Source: Roseitalea porphyridii (GTDB lineage Bacteria > Pseudomonadota > Alphaproteobacteria > Rhizobiales > Rhizobiaceae). From it: DNA of 64,000 nucleotides. How positions within the stretch are numbered: position 1 is the first letter of the stretch; each line of letters starts with the position of its first letter. The DNA is taken from NCBI RefSeq assembly GCF_004331955.1, contig NZ_CP036532.1, positions 372,001 to 436,000 on the forward strand. Direction: 5' to 3'. The position numbers and the translations under genes are program-made. The notes under the pieces are model-generated. The model had not been told where the DNA came from. It searched no databases and saw only the letters and a program-made list of their open reading frames with translations. Below, one piece after another: positions 34,391 to 43,997 of the stretch.

Positions 34391-35155
34391 CTAGTCGTCC
34401 TCGTTCGGGTCCACGCTGATGCGGTGGCTCTTGTCTTCCTTGGGCCGGTAGGGCGGCATCTTCTCGCCTTCCACCATGTAGTAGACCGCCTCGGCGATGT
34501 TGGTGGCATGGTCGCCGATGCGTTCGATGTTCTTGGCGCAGAACAGAAGGTGCGTACAGGTCGTGATGTTGCGCGGATCTTCCATCATGTAGGTGAGAAG
34601 CTCGCGGAACAGCGAGGTGTACATCGCGTCGATCTCGTCGTCGCGATCGCGGATCATCGACAGCTTGTCGGTCGACCGCGTGCCGTAGGCGTCGAGCACC
34701 TCCTTGAGCTGGGCCAGCGCCAGTTCGCACAGATGGTCGATGCCGCGCGCCAGGCGCACGCCGTGGCTGCCCTCGTTGATCGCCTCGACGCGCTTGGCGA
34801 TGTTCTTGGCCAGATCGCCGATCCGTTCGAGATCGGTCGAGATGCGGATCGCCGCGAACACCTCGCGCAGGTCGCTGGCGACCGGCTGACGCTGGGCGAT
34901 GACGAGCACCGACTTGTCGTCGATCAGCGCCAGCGCCTCGTCGAGCACCAGATCATCGGTGATGACCCGACGCGCGAGCTGGCGGTCGTTCTCGACCAGC
35001 GAGCGGACGGCCTGCTCCAGCATGCGCTCGGCGTGACCGCCCATTTCGGCGATCTTGTGCGCCAGGAAGCTCATGTCTTCCTCGAACGCGGTGACGGTGT
35101 GCTGTGACATCATGGCGGGTCCGCTCGGGTCGGTGTTTTCGGGTTGTTCGTCCAT
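34391..35155 (-). CDS. phoU: Phosphate signalling protein PhoU
   Basis: A 254-residue two-repeat, three-helix-bundle protein. Metal-site motifs of the form E/DxxxD occur in each half (ERIGDLAKNIAKR and ERIGDHATNIAEAV, the latter strongly conserved). PhoU links the Pst transporter to PhoR and keeps the regulon off when phosphate is plentiful. The ATG at 35155 lies 1 bp after the pstB stop; an internal start at 35113 or 35110 (MSQHTVTAFEEDM) matches the more usual N-terminus. Confidence 0.96.
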   Translation of the reverse strand: MDEQPENTDPSGPAMMSQHTVTAFEEDMSFLAHKIAEMGGHAERMLEQAVRSLVENDRQLARRVITDDLVLDEALALIDDKSVLVIAQRQPVASDLREVFAAIRISTDLERIGDLAKNIAKRVEAINEGSHGVRLARGIDHLCELALAQLKEVLDAYGTRSTDKLSMIRDRDDEIDAMYTSLFRELLTYMMEDPRNITTCTHLLFCAKNIERIGDHATNIAEAVYYMVEGEKMPPYRPKEDKSHRISVDPNEDD

Positions 35156-35156
35156 C

Positions 35157-35978
35157 TCAGCCGAAGCGTCCCGTAATGTAGTCCTGCGTGCGCTTTTCGG
35201 ACGGGTTGGTGAACATCGTTTCGGTATCGTCGACTTCGACCAGTTCGCCCAAATGGAACATGGCGGTGCGCTGCGACACGCGCGCGGCCTGCTGCATGGA
35301 GTGGGTGACGATCGCGATCGTGTAGTTCTGGCGCAGCTCGTCGATCAGCTCCTCGACGATGGCCGTGGCGATCGGGTCGAGCGCCGAGCAGGGCTCATCC
35401 ATCAGGATGACCTCTGGCGACACGGCGATGGCGCGCGCGATGCAAAGGCGCTGCTGCTGACCGCCCGAAAGGCCCGTGCCGGGCTCCAGCAGCCGGTCCT
35501 TGACCTCCTCCCACAGGCCGGCGCCGCGCAGGCTGGCCTCGACCACCTCGTCCAGTTCGGCCTTGTTGCGGGCCAGGCCGTGAATGCGCGGGCCGTAGGA
35601 GACGTTCTCGTAGATCGACTTGGGGAACGGGTTCGGCTTCTGGAAGACCATGCCGACCCGCGCGCGCAGTTCGACCACGTCGACGTTCGGATCGTAGACG
35701 TCCTCCTCGTCGAGCGTGATCTCGCCGGTCACGCGGCAACCCTCGATCGTGTCGTTCATCCGGTTCAGGCAGCGCAGATAGGTCGACTTGCCGCAACCGG
35801 ACGGGCCGATCAGCGCGGTCACCTGCCGTTCGCGGATCTCGAGGTTCACGTCGATGATGGCCTGCTTCTCGCCGTAGAAGACGTTGACGTTCCTGCCATT
35901 CATCTTGACCGGGAATTCGTTGGATCCGGCCACCGCCGCGCTGGTATCGGCGAAGCCCTGTTCGGTGTCGACTTTCAT
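35157..35978 (-). CDS. pstB: Phosphate ABC transporter ATP-binding protein
   Basis: A 273-residue ABC ATPase. Walker A is GPSGCGKST, the Q-loop lies in [12 protein letters not shown], the signature is [16 protein letters not shown], Walker B is [13 protein letters not shown] and the H-loop is [12 protein letters not shown]. The PstB-specific FYGEKQAI and LRCLNRMND are present. The start MKVDTEQGF at 35978 has GAGG 9 bp upstream, and ATG at 35993 is an alternative. It lies between pstA and phoU. Confidence 0.96.
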   Translation of the reverse strand: MKVDTEQGFADTSAAVAGSNEFPVKMNGRNVNVFYGEKQAIIDVNLEIRERQVTALIGPSGCGKSTYLRCLNRMNDTIEGCRVTGEITLDEEDVYDPNVDVVELRARVGMVFQKPNPFPKSIYENVSYGPRIHGLARNKAELDEVVEASLRGAGLWEEVKDRLLEPGTGLSGGQQQRLCIARAIAVSPEVILMDEPCSALDPIATAIVEELIDELRQNYTIAIVTHSMQQAARVSQRTAMFHLGELVEVDDTETMFTNPSEKRTQDYITGRFG

Positions 35979-35998
35979 GTCCGTGGTCCTCATGTTCG

Positions 35999-37321
35999 TT
36001 ACCACCGGCGCTCGAAGCGGCGGCGCAGGATGATCGCCGTGATGTTCATCACCGCCAGGAACCCGAGAAGGATGATGATCGCGCCCGACGTGCGCTCGAC
36101 GAAGGCGCGTTCGGCCTGGTTCGACCACATGTAGATCTGCACCGGCAGGGCCGTGGACGGATCGAACGGCGTGGCCGGATAGTCGGCGACGAACGCGACC
36201 ATGCCGATCAGCAGCAGCGGCGCGGTCTCGCCCAGCGCCGTCGCCAGGCCGATGATGGTTCCGGTCAGGATGCCGGGCGCGGCGAGCGGCAGCACATGGT
36301 GGAAGACGGTCTGCATCTTCGAGGCGCCGACGCCGAGCGCCGCGTCGCGGATCGACGGCGGCACCGCCTTCAGCGCGGCGCGCGTGGCGATGATGATGGT
36401 CGGCAGCGTCATCAGCGTCAGCACCAGACCGCCGACGATCGCCGCCGATCGCGGCAGGCCGACGAAGTTGATGAAGACGGCAAGGCCCAGTAGTCCGTAG
36501 ACGATCGACGGTACCGCGGCGAGGTTGTTGATGTTCACCTCGATGATGTCGGTCAGCCTGTTCTTGGGCGCGAATTCCTCAAGATAGATGGAGGCCGCCA
36601 CGCCGATCGGCAACGCCAGGACCAGGACGATCAGCATCATGTAGAACGAGCCCACGATTGCAACGCCCATGCCGGCGGTCTCTGGGCGGCTGGAGGCGCC
36701 GTTGACGAACAGGCCGGTGTTGAACCGCTGCTGCAGGACATTGTCCTCGGCAAGCTGGTCCATGTACGCGACCTGACGGTCGTTGACGCGCCGCCGGCTT
36801 TCGTCGATCGACAGATCGAACTGCCCCTTGAAGGCCGAATCGACGTCGCCATGCGCGAGCACCCAGACCGGCTGCGTCGTGCCGATGATGTCGGGGTTGC
36901 TTATCACCATGTCCCGAAGCTGTGTCCGCACGCCTTGCGACAGGAGCGCGTTCGCGTCGCGCTGGGCGTCGCTGTCGTCCTCGCCGATGCCGAGCTCGTC
37001 GTACAGTGCCCTTTGCGCCAGCAGCGGGTAGTTGGCCGTCAGCATCGCCATCGAGCTCGTGTCGCGCCCGCCGTCGGGATCGATCACCTGCTCGTCGAAA
37101 TTGATGTTGAGCTGGATGCTCGTCTGCCGGAAGGCGGTGTAGCCGTCCATGATGATCGAGGCGAGCAGCAGGAAAAGGAACAGAAGGCCAAGGCCGATGG
37201 CGATCAGCCCGTAGGCGCGGAAGCGGCGCTCGGCGGCGTACCGGCCCTTCAGGCCGATGTCGCGGCGCCCCGTCTTGCGGGCGGGCGCAGTCTTCCCGGA
37301 CGTCAGCGTGGCGTCGGTCAT
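35999..37321 (-). CDS. pstA: Phosphate ABC transporter permease PstA, long form
   Basis: A 440-residue inner-membrane permease. It is longer than E. coli PstA (about 296) because of an N-terminal extension with one membrane span (about 37-60) and a periplasmic domain (about 60-200), a DUF3333-type layout usual in alphaproteobacteria. The transporter core carries the EAA-type loop [20 protein letters not shown] near residue 330. Its start overlaps the pstC stop by 4 bp. Confidence 0.95.
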   Translation of the reverse strand: MTDATLTSGKTAPARKTGRRDIGLKGRYAAERRFRAYGLIAIGLGLLFLFLLLASIIMDGYTAFRQTSIQLNINFDEQVIDPDGGRDTSSMAMLTANYPLLAQRALYDELGIGEDDSDAQRDANALLSQGVRTQLRDMVISNPDIIGTTQPVWVLAHGDVDSAFKGQFDLSIDESRRRVNDRQVAYMDQLAEDNVLQQRFNTGLFVNGASSRPETAGMGVAIVGSFYMMLIVLVLALPIGVAASIYLEEFAPKNRLTDIIEVNINNLAAVPSIVYGLLGLAVFINFVGLPRSAAIVGGLVLTLMTLPTIIIATRAALKAVPPSIRDAALGVGASKMQTVFHHVLPLAAPGILTGTIIGLATALGETAPLLLIGMVAFVADYPATPFDPSTALPVQIYMWSNQAERAFVERTSGAIIILLGFLAVMNITAIILRRRFERRW

Positions 37322-38805
37322 TCGTACTGCTCCCGGTACTTGCGGACGATGTAGAGCGCGTAGACGTTCAGCGCCAGCGTGATGAAGAACAACGTGATGC
37401 CGAGCGCGAAGGCGACCAGCGTCTGCGGGGAGGTGAACTCGAGGTCGCCGGTGAGCTGGCTGACGATCTTCACCGTCACCGTCGTCATCGGTTCGAACGG
37501 ATTGATGGTCAGGTTGGCGGCGATGCCGGCGGCCATGACCACGATCATCGTCTCGCCGATCGCCCGCGAGGCGGTCATCAGGAGCGCGCCGACGACGCCG
37601 GGCAGCGCGGCGGGCAGGATCACCCGTTTGACGGTTTCGGACCGCGTGGCGCCGAGGCCGAGCGAGCCGTCGCGCATCGAGCGCGGCACTGCGCTGATGA
37701 TGTCGTCGGACAGCGAGGAGACGAACGGGATCAGCATGATCCCCATCACGAGGCCCGCCGTGAGCACGGACTGCGCCGAGATGAACCCGCTGACATCACC
37801 GGTGGCGATGCCGCTGATCTGCGCGGAAAGATCGCGCAGGAACGGGCCAACCGTGATCAGCGCGAAGAAGCCGTAGACGATCGTCGGGATGCCGGCGAGC
37901 ACTTCCAGCAGCGGCTTGGCGATCGCGCGGAAGCGCGGACCGGCATATTCGGACATGTAGACGGCGGCGAACAGGCCGATCGGCACCGCGACGAGCATCG
38001 CGACGAAGGCGATGTAAAGCGTGCCGGCAAGCAGCGGGATCAGGCCGAACTGACCGGCGGCGTCGGGATCCTCGGCGTTGGCGAAGCGCGGATCCCACAC
38101 CGTGCCGAAGAAGAAGTCCTGCGGCGGCACCTCGGAGAAGAAGCGTCCGGTCTCCGACAGCATCGAAAGGACGATGCCGATGGTCGTCAGGATGGCGACG
38201 GTCGATGCGAGGACGAGACCGGCATGGATGACGCCCTCGACCCGGTTGCGCGCCCGCAGCCGGGCCCTGATCTGGATGAAGGCGAGTGCGAATCCGCCAA
38301 ACGACAGGCCCAGAACGAGGATCGAGCGCCACAGGCGGCTCGTGTCGGTCAGGCGGTTGAGAAGCTGGGCCGAGCCGATCATCCAGTCCTCGCCCTCGCC
38401 GGCGAGGGCCACGCCCTTTTCGGCGAGCAGCGGGCGCAGGCGGACGAAGCCCGCCGTGGCCTGCGTCATCTCCTGTTCGGTCAGAAGGCGCAGGCCGCGT
38501 GCGATCGATTCGACCATGTTGACCGCCAGCCCCTGCTGGGTCGGCGACATGTCGATGCGTTCGTTGGCGGGGATCGAGGCCTGGATCTGGTTCTCGATGA
38601 CGACCGGCGCGGTGAAGACCCACGCCGCGAGCACGAGAAGGGCGGGAATGGTGGCCCAGATCAGAACGTACGATCCGTAATATCCGGGACGGGAATGAAG
38701 CTTGGACGTCTCGCCGGCGACCACGTTGCGCGAGCGCGCCGCGCCCACCAGATAGCCGACCGCACCCAGAACGAGCACGATCGTTACGAGCAATGCGACA
38801 GACAT
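37318..38805 (-). CDS. pstC: Phosphate ABC transporter permease PstC, long form
   Basis: A 495-residue permease, again longer than the E. coli protein (about 319), with two N-terminal spans (about 3-22, 47-70) and a periplasmic insert before the core. The EAA-type loop reads DGSLGLGATRSETVKRVILPA. The core spans follow from about 170, with a conserved GFFALITVGP-like segment (VYGFFALITVGPF). It is separated from pstS by 148 bp that contain a strong hairpin, and it overlaps pstA. Confidence 0.95.
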   Translation of the reverse strand: MSVALLVTIVLVLGAVGYLVGAARSRNVVAGETSKLHSRPGYYGSYVLIWATIPALLVLAAWVFTAPVVIENQIQASIPANERIDMSPTQQGLAVNMVESIARGLRLLTEQEMTQATAGFVRLRPLLAEKGVALAGEGEDWMIGSAQLLNRLTDTSRLWRSILVLGLSFGGFALAFIQIRARLRARNRVEGVIHAGLVLASTVAILTTIGIVLSMLSETGRFFSEVPPQDFFFGTVWDPRFANAEDPDAAGQFGLIPLLAGTLYIAFVAMLVAVPIGLFAAVYMSEYAGPRFRAIAKPLLEVLAGIPTIVYGFFALITVGPFLRDLSAQISGIATGDVSGFISAQSVLTAGLVMGIMLIPFVSSLSDDIISAVPRSMRDGSLGLGATRSETVKRVILPAALPGVVGALLMTASRAIGETMIVVMAAGIAANLTINPFEPMTTVTVKIVSQLTGDLEFTSPQTLVAFALGITLFFITLALNVYALYIVRKYREQYE

Positions 38806-38905
38806 GCCAAGCCAACCCCGGTTCTCAGCGTCGCGTCATGCCTGAGGCGGCTGCGCGGACGTCGGTTCTTATTCGGGCTCCGGCCGGCCATCGGGGCCGA
38901 AGCGG

Positions 38906-38931
38906 GATGACGCGGCCGTAGCCGCGTCATC
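38906..38931 (-). other. Perfect 11-bp hairpin between pstS and pstC
   Basis: GATGACGCGGC (38906-38916) and GCCGCGTCATC (38921-38931) are exact inverted copies around the 4-nt loop CGTA. No U-tract follows on the minus strand, so it is more likely a processing or 3' protection structure that raises pstS mRNA over pstC than a terminator. Confidence 0.6.
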
Positions 38932-38953
38932 GATGTGTGCCGGACGCGGACCC

Positions 38954-39988
38954 TTAAAGGGTTTCGCCGGACTCGAAGCCTTCGCGGACGGCTTCACGCT
39001 CTTCTTCCGGCGCGGCCACCAGGCCGTAGTCGGACAGCGGGCTGTTCGGGCCGATCATCGCGTCGGAGGTGAAGAAGGCCACATACTCGCGCAGGCCCGG
39101 AATGACGTCCAGGTGAGCCTTCTTGACGTAGAAGAACAGCGGACGCGAGACCGGGTATTCGCCCGAGGCGATCGACTCGGTCGACGGGGTCACGCCGCTC
39201 ATCGTGGCGACCTTCAGCTTGTCGGTGTTGTTTTCGTAGAAGGCCAGGCCAAACACGCCCATGCCTTCCTTGTTGGCGTCGATGCGGGCGAGGGTCTCGG
39301 TGTAGTCACCGTCGATGTCGACCGCAGCGCCGTCCTTGCGGACCGCGTAGCAGTTCTCTTCGGCGGTGTCCTCGTCCATGCCGGCATCCATGCGGGCCTG
39401 CATGTCGCCGGCTTCTTCACAGCCGACCAGCAGCACCTTTTCCTCGAACACTTCACGGGTGCCGTGCTTTTCGCCCGGGATGTAGGCGGCGATGTCCCAA
39501 TCGGGGAAGTCGGGGTTCACGTCGGCCCAGGTTTCGTTCGGGTTGTCGACCAGTTCGCCGTCGACGGTGATCTGCGCGGCCAGGGCCTTGTAGACGTCGA
39601 TCGGCTCGAGCGCGAAGTCCGGGCCGTTGATGTCGGTGGCGAAGACGATGCCGTCATAACCGATCCGGATTTCCTGGATTTCGGTGACGCCGTTGTTGGC
39701 GCACTCTTCGACTTCGCTGTCGCGGATCTGGCGCGAAGCGTTGGCGATGTCGATGAACTCGGTGCCGACGCCGCGGCAGAATTCCTTCAGGCCGGCCGAC
39801 GAACCGCCCGACTCGACGATCGGCGTGGGGAAGTCGGGGAAGGTCTCGCCGAAGTTCTCGGCAACGATCGTGGCGTAGGGAAGAACGGTCGAAGAGCCGG
39901 CGATCTGCACCTGATCGCGCGCCTGGGCGGCGGTCGTCAGCGCAGTTGCGCCAAGGGCTGCAACGAGTGCAACTTTCAAGGATTTCAT
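38954..39988 (-). CDS. pstS: Phosphate-binding periplasmic protein PstS
   Basis: A 344-residue periplasmic binding protein. The signal peptide is MKSLKVALVAALGATALTTA ending AQA. Phosphate-binding loops are visible: QIAGSSTVLPY at the start of the mature protein, ESGGSSAGLKEFCRG and, later, HGTREVFEE. High expression fits its place directly behind the Pho box. GGGAG lies 6 bp before the ATG. The mature protein has a few cysteines that could form a disulfide. Confidence 0.96.
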   Translation of the reverse strand: MKSLKVALVAALGATALTTAAQARDQVQIAGSSTVLPYATIVAENFGETFPDFPTPIVESGGSSAGLKEFCRGVGTEFIDIANASRQIRDSEVEECANNGVTEIQEIRIGYDGIVFATDINGPDFALEPIDVYKALAAQITVDGELVDNPNETWADVNPDFPDWDIAAYIPGEKHGTREVFEEKVLLVGCEEAGDMQARMDAGMDEDTAEENCYAVRKDGAAVDIDGDYTETLARIDANKEGMGVFGLAFYENNTDKLKVATMSGVTPSTESIASGEYPVSRPLFFYVKKAHLDVIPGLREYVAFFTSDAMIGPNSPLSDYGLVAAPEEEREAVREGFESGETL

Positions 39989-40087
39989 GGGTAACTCCCG
40001 ATAGGGCTCGTGTCCAAAATGCCGCAAGGCGGCCGTGGCTGCCAACTAGGGCTGGCGGGCCTCGTTGTAGCGGCCCCGCGATGTGGC

Positions 40088-40120
40088 TTTTATGACAGGC
40101 GTGAAACAGTTTTGTGACAG
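40088..40120 (-). promoter_or_regulatory. Pho box, three 11-bp units, upstream of pstS
   Basis: Read on the minus strand, the units are CTGTCAC-AAAA, CTGTTTC-ACGC and CTGTCAT-AAAA. This is the classical PhoB site layout (7-bp repeat plus 4-bp AT-rich spacer). It begins 2 bp after the phoR stop and lies 100-132 bp upstream of the pstS start. It should drive pstSCAB-phoU-phoB under phosphate starvation. Confidence 0.9.
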
Positions 40121-40121
40121 T

Positions 40122-41465
40122 TCAACTGTCTGTTTCTACAGTATTTTCCATTTTCCGGATCGGCTTTTCCGGTGTCAGGGCGGGAATTGTGACAAGCACC
40201 GTCGTGCCTTCGCCCGGCCGTGAGCGGATCGTCAGGCGTCCCTCGTGGCGGGTGACGATGTGCTTGACGATCGCAAGACCGAGACCGGTCCCCTGCTTGC
40301 CGCGGCTGGTTTCCACGTCGACCCGGTAGAACCGCTCGGTCAGGCGCGGCAGATGTTCCTCGGCGATGCCCGGCCCGTGGTCCCGGACCTCGACCGCGAT
40401 CGCGGCCAGTCCGCCAAGCTCGGCCGGCCGGGCGGTGATGTCGATGCGCTTGCCGTCGCCGCCATACTTGATCGCGTTCTCGACCAGATTGTCGAACAGC
40501 TGGATCAGCTCGTCGCGGCTGCCATGCACCTCGCATCGGGCCCCGGGAACCGAGGCGCGGTCGAAGGCGATGGTGATGTCGTCGCGCGCGGCCACGGGCT
40601 GGAAGGCGCCGACGACATGGACGAGCGCATCGATCAGGTCGACGCGGGCGAAGTCGGACCGGCCCAGCGCGGTCTCGAAGCGGCTCAGGGAGAGAAGGTC
40701 GTCGATCAGCCGGGACATCCGCTCGGCCTGCTCGTGCATGATCGCCAGGAAGCGGTCGCGGGCGGCGGCATCGTCGCGCGCCGGTCCCGACAGGGTCTCG
40801 ATGAAGCCGGCGAGCGAGGCCAGCGGCGTGCGCAGCTCGTGGCTGGCATTGGCGATGAAGTCCGTGCGCATCCGCTCGGCGCGGCGCACCTCGGAAAGGT
40901 CGCGGAAGTGGACGAGGAAGTCGCGCTGGCCCTCGCCGACGCGCGGCAGTGCGGCGATCGACACCAGGAACCAGTGTTCGCGCGGGGTCCGCTCGACCAG
41001 TTCGACCGGCGCCGGCGAGCCGCCCGCGAGCGCCGACTGTATCATGTCGAGCACTTCGGGCGACCGGTACCGGATCAGCACCGAGGTGCCCGGCTGCATG
41101 GAGCCGAGCACGCGCCGATATTGCGCGTTGGCGTGGCGCACCGTGCCGCGCCGGTCGATCAGCAGCAGCGGATCGGGGATGCCGTCGAGCGCGGCGCCGT
41201 AGAGACTGACCTCCTGGCGCAGCGCACCGCCGGCGCCGGCCGCCGCGCGGCGCCGCTCGGAGATGGTGCGCACCGGCGCGAAGGCGCTGACCAGCACCAT
41301 GATCGCGCCGAGGACGGCGAACTGCCCCGTCGTGATGTGGCCGCCTACGACGAGCGCGCCGAACAGGAACAGCGCGGCGCCAAGCGGGAACCGGTTGGAG
41401 ACGAGGCGTCGGCGCATTCCGGCCATCCGGCTTGCCCAGTTCGGTTTGTCGTCGTCGGGATGCAT
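40122..41465 (-). CDS. phoR: Phosphate regulon sensor histidine kinase PhoR
   Basis: A 447-residue kinase. Two N-terminal membrane spans (about 27-42 and 48-64) are followed by a PAS domain (about 85-190) and a HisKA domain with phospho-acceptor His209 (NASHELRTPL). The ATPase domain has the N box (NLVENAIKYG), G1 (VRDHGPGIAEEH) and G2 (GKQGTGLGLAIVKH). There is no large periplasmic sensor, in line with sensing through PstSCAB-PhoU. Here phoR is first in the cluster and is separated from phoB by the whole pst operon. Confidence 0.95.
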   Translation of the reverse strand: MHPDDDKPNWASRMAGMRRRLVSNRFPLGAALFLFGALVVGGHITTGQFAVLGAIMVLVSAFAPVRTISERRRAAAGAGGALRQEVSLYGAALDGIPDPLLLIDRRGTVRHANAQYRRVLGSMQPGTSVLIRYRSPEVLDMIQSALAGGSPAPVELVERTPREHWFLVSIAALPRVGEGQRDFLVHFRDLSEVRRAERMRTDFIANASHELRTPLASLAGFIETLSGPARDDAAARDRFLAIMHEQAERMSRLIDDLLSLSRFETALGRSDFARVDLIDALVHVVGAFQPVAARDDITIAFDRASVPGARCEVHGSRDELIQLFDNLVENAIKYGGDGKRIDITARPAELGGLAAIAVEVRDHGPGIAEEHLPRLTERFYRVDVETSRGKQGTGLGLAIVKHIVTRHEGRLTIRSRPGEGTTVLVTIPALTPEKPIRKMENTVETDS

Positions 41466-41636
41466 CGCGTACCTGCAGCGCCGGAAAGGCTAACCCTGAT
41501 TATGGCGCAACGGCGCCCAACGGAAGCCGGTTTGTTGCGACCGGGCCGCTTGCATTGCGCCGGCGCCGGGTTAGCGTGCGCCCTGTTGCATGGTGATGAC
41601 AAGGTGTGGCGCGGGGGCGCCGCAGGAAGGGGCGAT

Positions 41637-42527
41637 ATGACAGCACTGGACGTGGAGTATGGACGGCAGATCGAGGTGGACGTCGAAGGCGAAACGCGCG
41701 TGTTCGATATCGACGATCCGGACCTGCCGGACTGGGTGGACGATCGCGACCTGATCGCCGGCGGCTATCCCTATGACGACAAGATGGACGGCGACCTCTA
41801 CGACGAACAGCTGCGCGCCCTGCAGGAACAGCTCGTCCAGCTCCAGGGCCACATGCAGCGGACCGGCGAGCGGATCATCGCGCTGTTCGAGGGCCGCGAC
41901 GCGGCCGGCAAGGGCGGGACGATCAGCCGCTTCCGCCAATATCTCAATCCGCGTCACGCGCGTGTCGTCGCCCTGCCCAAGCCGTCCGACCGCGAGCGCG
42001 GCCAATGGTACTTCCAGCGCTATGTCGACCATTTCCCCACCGAAAGCGAGATCGTCGCCTTCGACCGCTCCTGGTACAATCGCGGCGGCGTCGAGCCGGT
42101 GATGGGGTTCTGCACGACCGAGCAGCACACCGCCTTCCTCGGCGACGCGCCCAACTTCGAGCGCATCATCGTCGACGAGGGCATCCACTTCTTCAAGCTG
42201 TGGCTGAACATCGGCCGCGAGACCCAGCTCAAGCGGTTCCACGACCGCCGCCATTCCACGCTCAAGCACTGGAAGCTGTCGGACATCGACATCATCGGCA
42301 TGCACAAATGGGACGACTACACGCGTGCCCGCAACCAGATGATCGCGGCGACGCACACCCGCCACGCGCCATGGACGGTGGTCCGCTTCAACGACAAGCG
42401 GCGCGGCCGCATCGCGGTGCTCCGGCACATCCTGCGGGCGATCGAGTTCGACGGTCGCGACCTCGAGGCGATCGGCGAGCCCGATCCCAACATCATCGGC
42501 GATGGCCTGGAGATGCTCGACGACTGA
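41637..42527 (+). CDS. ppk2: Polyphosphate kinase 2
   Basis: A 296-residue one-domain PPK2. Walker A is GRDAAGKGGT (86-95), Walker B is VAFDRSWYNRGG, and the lid region has RFHDRRHSTLKHWKLS. The family transfers phosphate between polyphosphate and nucleotides, mostly making GTP or ATP. A GGAAGGGG precedes the ATG. It is divergent from phoR across 171 bp, so it probably belongs to phosphate storage at this locus, but no Pho box is obvious in that gap. The class (I, II or III) and nucleotide preference are not decided by eye. Confidence 0.92.
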   Translation: MTALDVEYGRQIEVDVEGETRVFDIDDPDLPDWVDDRDLIAGGYPYDDKMDGDLYDEQLRALQEQLVQLQGHMQRTGERIIALFEGRDAAGKGGTISRFRQYLNPRHARVVALPKPSDRERGQWYFQRYVDHFPTESEIVAFDRSWYNRGGVEPVMGFCTTEQHTAFLGDAPNFERIIVDEGIHFFKLWLNIGRETQLKRFHDRRHSTLKHWKLSDIDIIGMHKWDDYTRARNQMIAATHTRHAPWTVVRFNDKRRGRIAVLRHILRAIEFDGRDLEAIGEPDPNIIGDGLEMLDD

Positions 42528-42534
42528 GCGTCCG

Positions 42535-43812
42535 CTACTCGGCGGCTGCGGGCCTGATCCGCGCCGAGAGCAGATTGACCGCCCGGTCGCCGCCCTCGAT
42601 GTCGGTCTGCAGGATGACGAAGCCGGGCTCGCGCGGCGCCGAGCCCTGCGGCAGGTCGACATGGAAAAGGAACTCGGTCTCGGCCTGGTCGACGTTGAAA
42701 CGCCGCCGGCCGCAATCGCCGAGCGGCCCGAACTCGCAGGTCACCGACATCTGCGTCGGCTCGCCGTCGTCCGAGCGCGCGCGCAGGCTGATCTGGACAC
42801 GGCCGCCGGCCAGCCGCTGCAGCACGCCGGGCGGCACGTCGATATAGACGCGACCTTCGCCGCCGGGCGTGATCAGGCGCGCATAGTCGCCGAACGGGTC
42901 GCTCTCGATCGAGGCGGTGGCCCCGCCCTCGAGCCGCAGCACGGCCGGGTCGGCGGGATCGAAAAGCTGCACCCACTCGCCGTCTCCGCGCGTTTCGTTC
43001 GCCCGTTGCGGCGCGGTCGCCGTACCCGGGTCGCGGCCGGCGAAGTCCTCGCCCTCGATCTGCGGCGGCGGATTGCGCACCGACGTGTCGCGCGCCTCCT
43101 GGCTGACGAACGCGCCCGAGGTGAACACCCACCAGAGCCCGCCGAACACCAGCGCAACGGCGACGACGACCGCGAAGATCGTCGCGAACGGCCCGCGATC
43201 GGTACGCAGCGGCGATCGGCGCACGGGCGGCGCGCGTTCGGCGCGCACCGCTTCGGCCTCGCGCCGGCGGGCATCGGGGCGCGCCTCGACATAAAGATGA
43301 TCACCGCCTGCCTGGCCGGCGCCCGCGGCGGGCGATACCGGATCGTCGGCGGCAGGGGCGTCGATCCGGGGTTCGGGCGGGCCGAGATCGGGTGCCGGGC
43401 TGACGGCCGGGGCGGGCTCGGGCGTCTGGCGTCGCGGTTCGGGATCGATCGGTGGCACCACATCGTCGGCGCGGCGTGCCGGCGTCTCGACGGGAGGGGG
43501 CGCTGGCGGCGCAATGTCCGCCGGATCGACCGGCGCGCCGGCGCCCCGCAACTCGGTCTCCACGGTCCGGATCGCCTCGCCCAGCCTGCGTGTCTGTTCG
43601 TCGAGCCGTTCCGGGGTGGCCTCGTTGCGCTCGGTCAGCGAGCGCCGCATCGCCGTGGCGGCCGCCTCGTAGACCCGCCGGCGAAAGGCGGGGTCGGTTG
43701 CGTCGCCCTTTTCGAGCGCCCTGCGCAACGCTTGTTCGAGGCTGTTCACCGTCGCGATCCCCATCCACTCGCTCGGCCGGCGGCGTTCGGGCCGCGTGTC
43801 TTCATTGGCCAT
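42535..43812 (-). CDS. Conserved hypothetical one-span membrane protein
   Basis: A 425-residue protein that I do not recognise. The N-terminal 100 residues are helical and charged (SLEQALRRALEKGDATDPAF, then RRRVYEAAATAMRRSL). A Pro- and Ala-rich linker follows (about 105-190), then one membrane span (about 215-238, FATIFAVVVAVALVFGGLWW) and a C-terminal domain of beta character (GRVYIDVPPGVLQRLAGGRV, then SVTCEFGPLGDCGRRRF). The two cysteines in that last stretch are the only ones in the C-terminal domain and may pair. The topology suggests a cytoplasmic N-terminus and a periplasmic carbohydrate-binding-like beta domain. It is convergent with ppk2, 7 bp away. Confidence 0.75.
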   Translation of the reverse strand: MANEDTRPERRRPSEWMGIATVNSLEQALRRALEKGDATDPAFRRRVYEAAATAMRRSLTERNEATPERLDEQTRRLGEAIRTVETELRGAGAPVDPADIAPPAPPPVETPARRADDVVPPIDPEPRRQTPEPAPAVSPAPDLGPPEPRIDAPAADDPVSPAAGAGQAGGDHLYVEARPDARRREAEAVRAERAPPVRRSPLRTDRGPFATIFAVVVAVALVFGGLWWVFTSGAFVSQEARDTSVRNPPPQIEGEDFAGRDPGTATAPQRANETRGDGEWVQLFDPADPAVLRLEGGATASIESDPFGDYARLITPGGEGRVYIDVPPGVLQRLAGGRVQISLRARSDDGEPTQMSVTCEFGPLGDCGRRRFNVDQAETEFLFHVDLPQGSAPREPGFVILQTDIEGGDRAVNLLSARIRPAAAE

Positions 43813-43961
43813 GACACAATTGCGGGACACTGAAAAGCCCGCGGCCGAAGCGCCCCACAGGGCGTTTTCGCGGCCAAATCCGGCTTGAACCGGCGAATGC
43901 GGCCACATTTCGGCGCGCCAAAGCCGGCATGCCTTGCACGGTGGCGCAAACCTGATAGAGC

Positions 43962-43982
43962 TTACGTTTACGAAAACGTCAA
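43962..43982 (+). promoter_or_regulatory. Operator similar to the 2.2-kb MerR palindrome
   Basis: TTACGTTTACGAAAACGTCAA shares the core ACGTTTACG-N-AAACGTCAA with the palindrome at 2212-2241 and is itself an imperfect dyad around the CG at 43971-43972. It ends 15 bp before the nitronate monooxygenase ATG, so a bound repressor would block transcription there. Confidence 0.6.
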
Positions 43983-43997
43983 AAAATCGAGCGTCTC

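Noticed and set aside
41466-41636. Pho box between phoR and ppk2
   Set aside because: I searched for CTGTCAT-type 11-bp units on both strands and found none as good as the site at 40088-40120.
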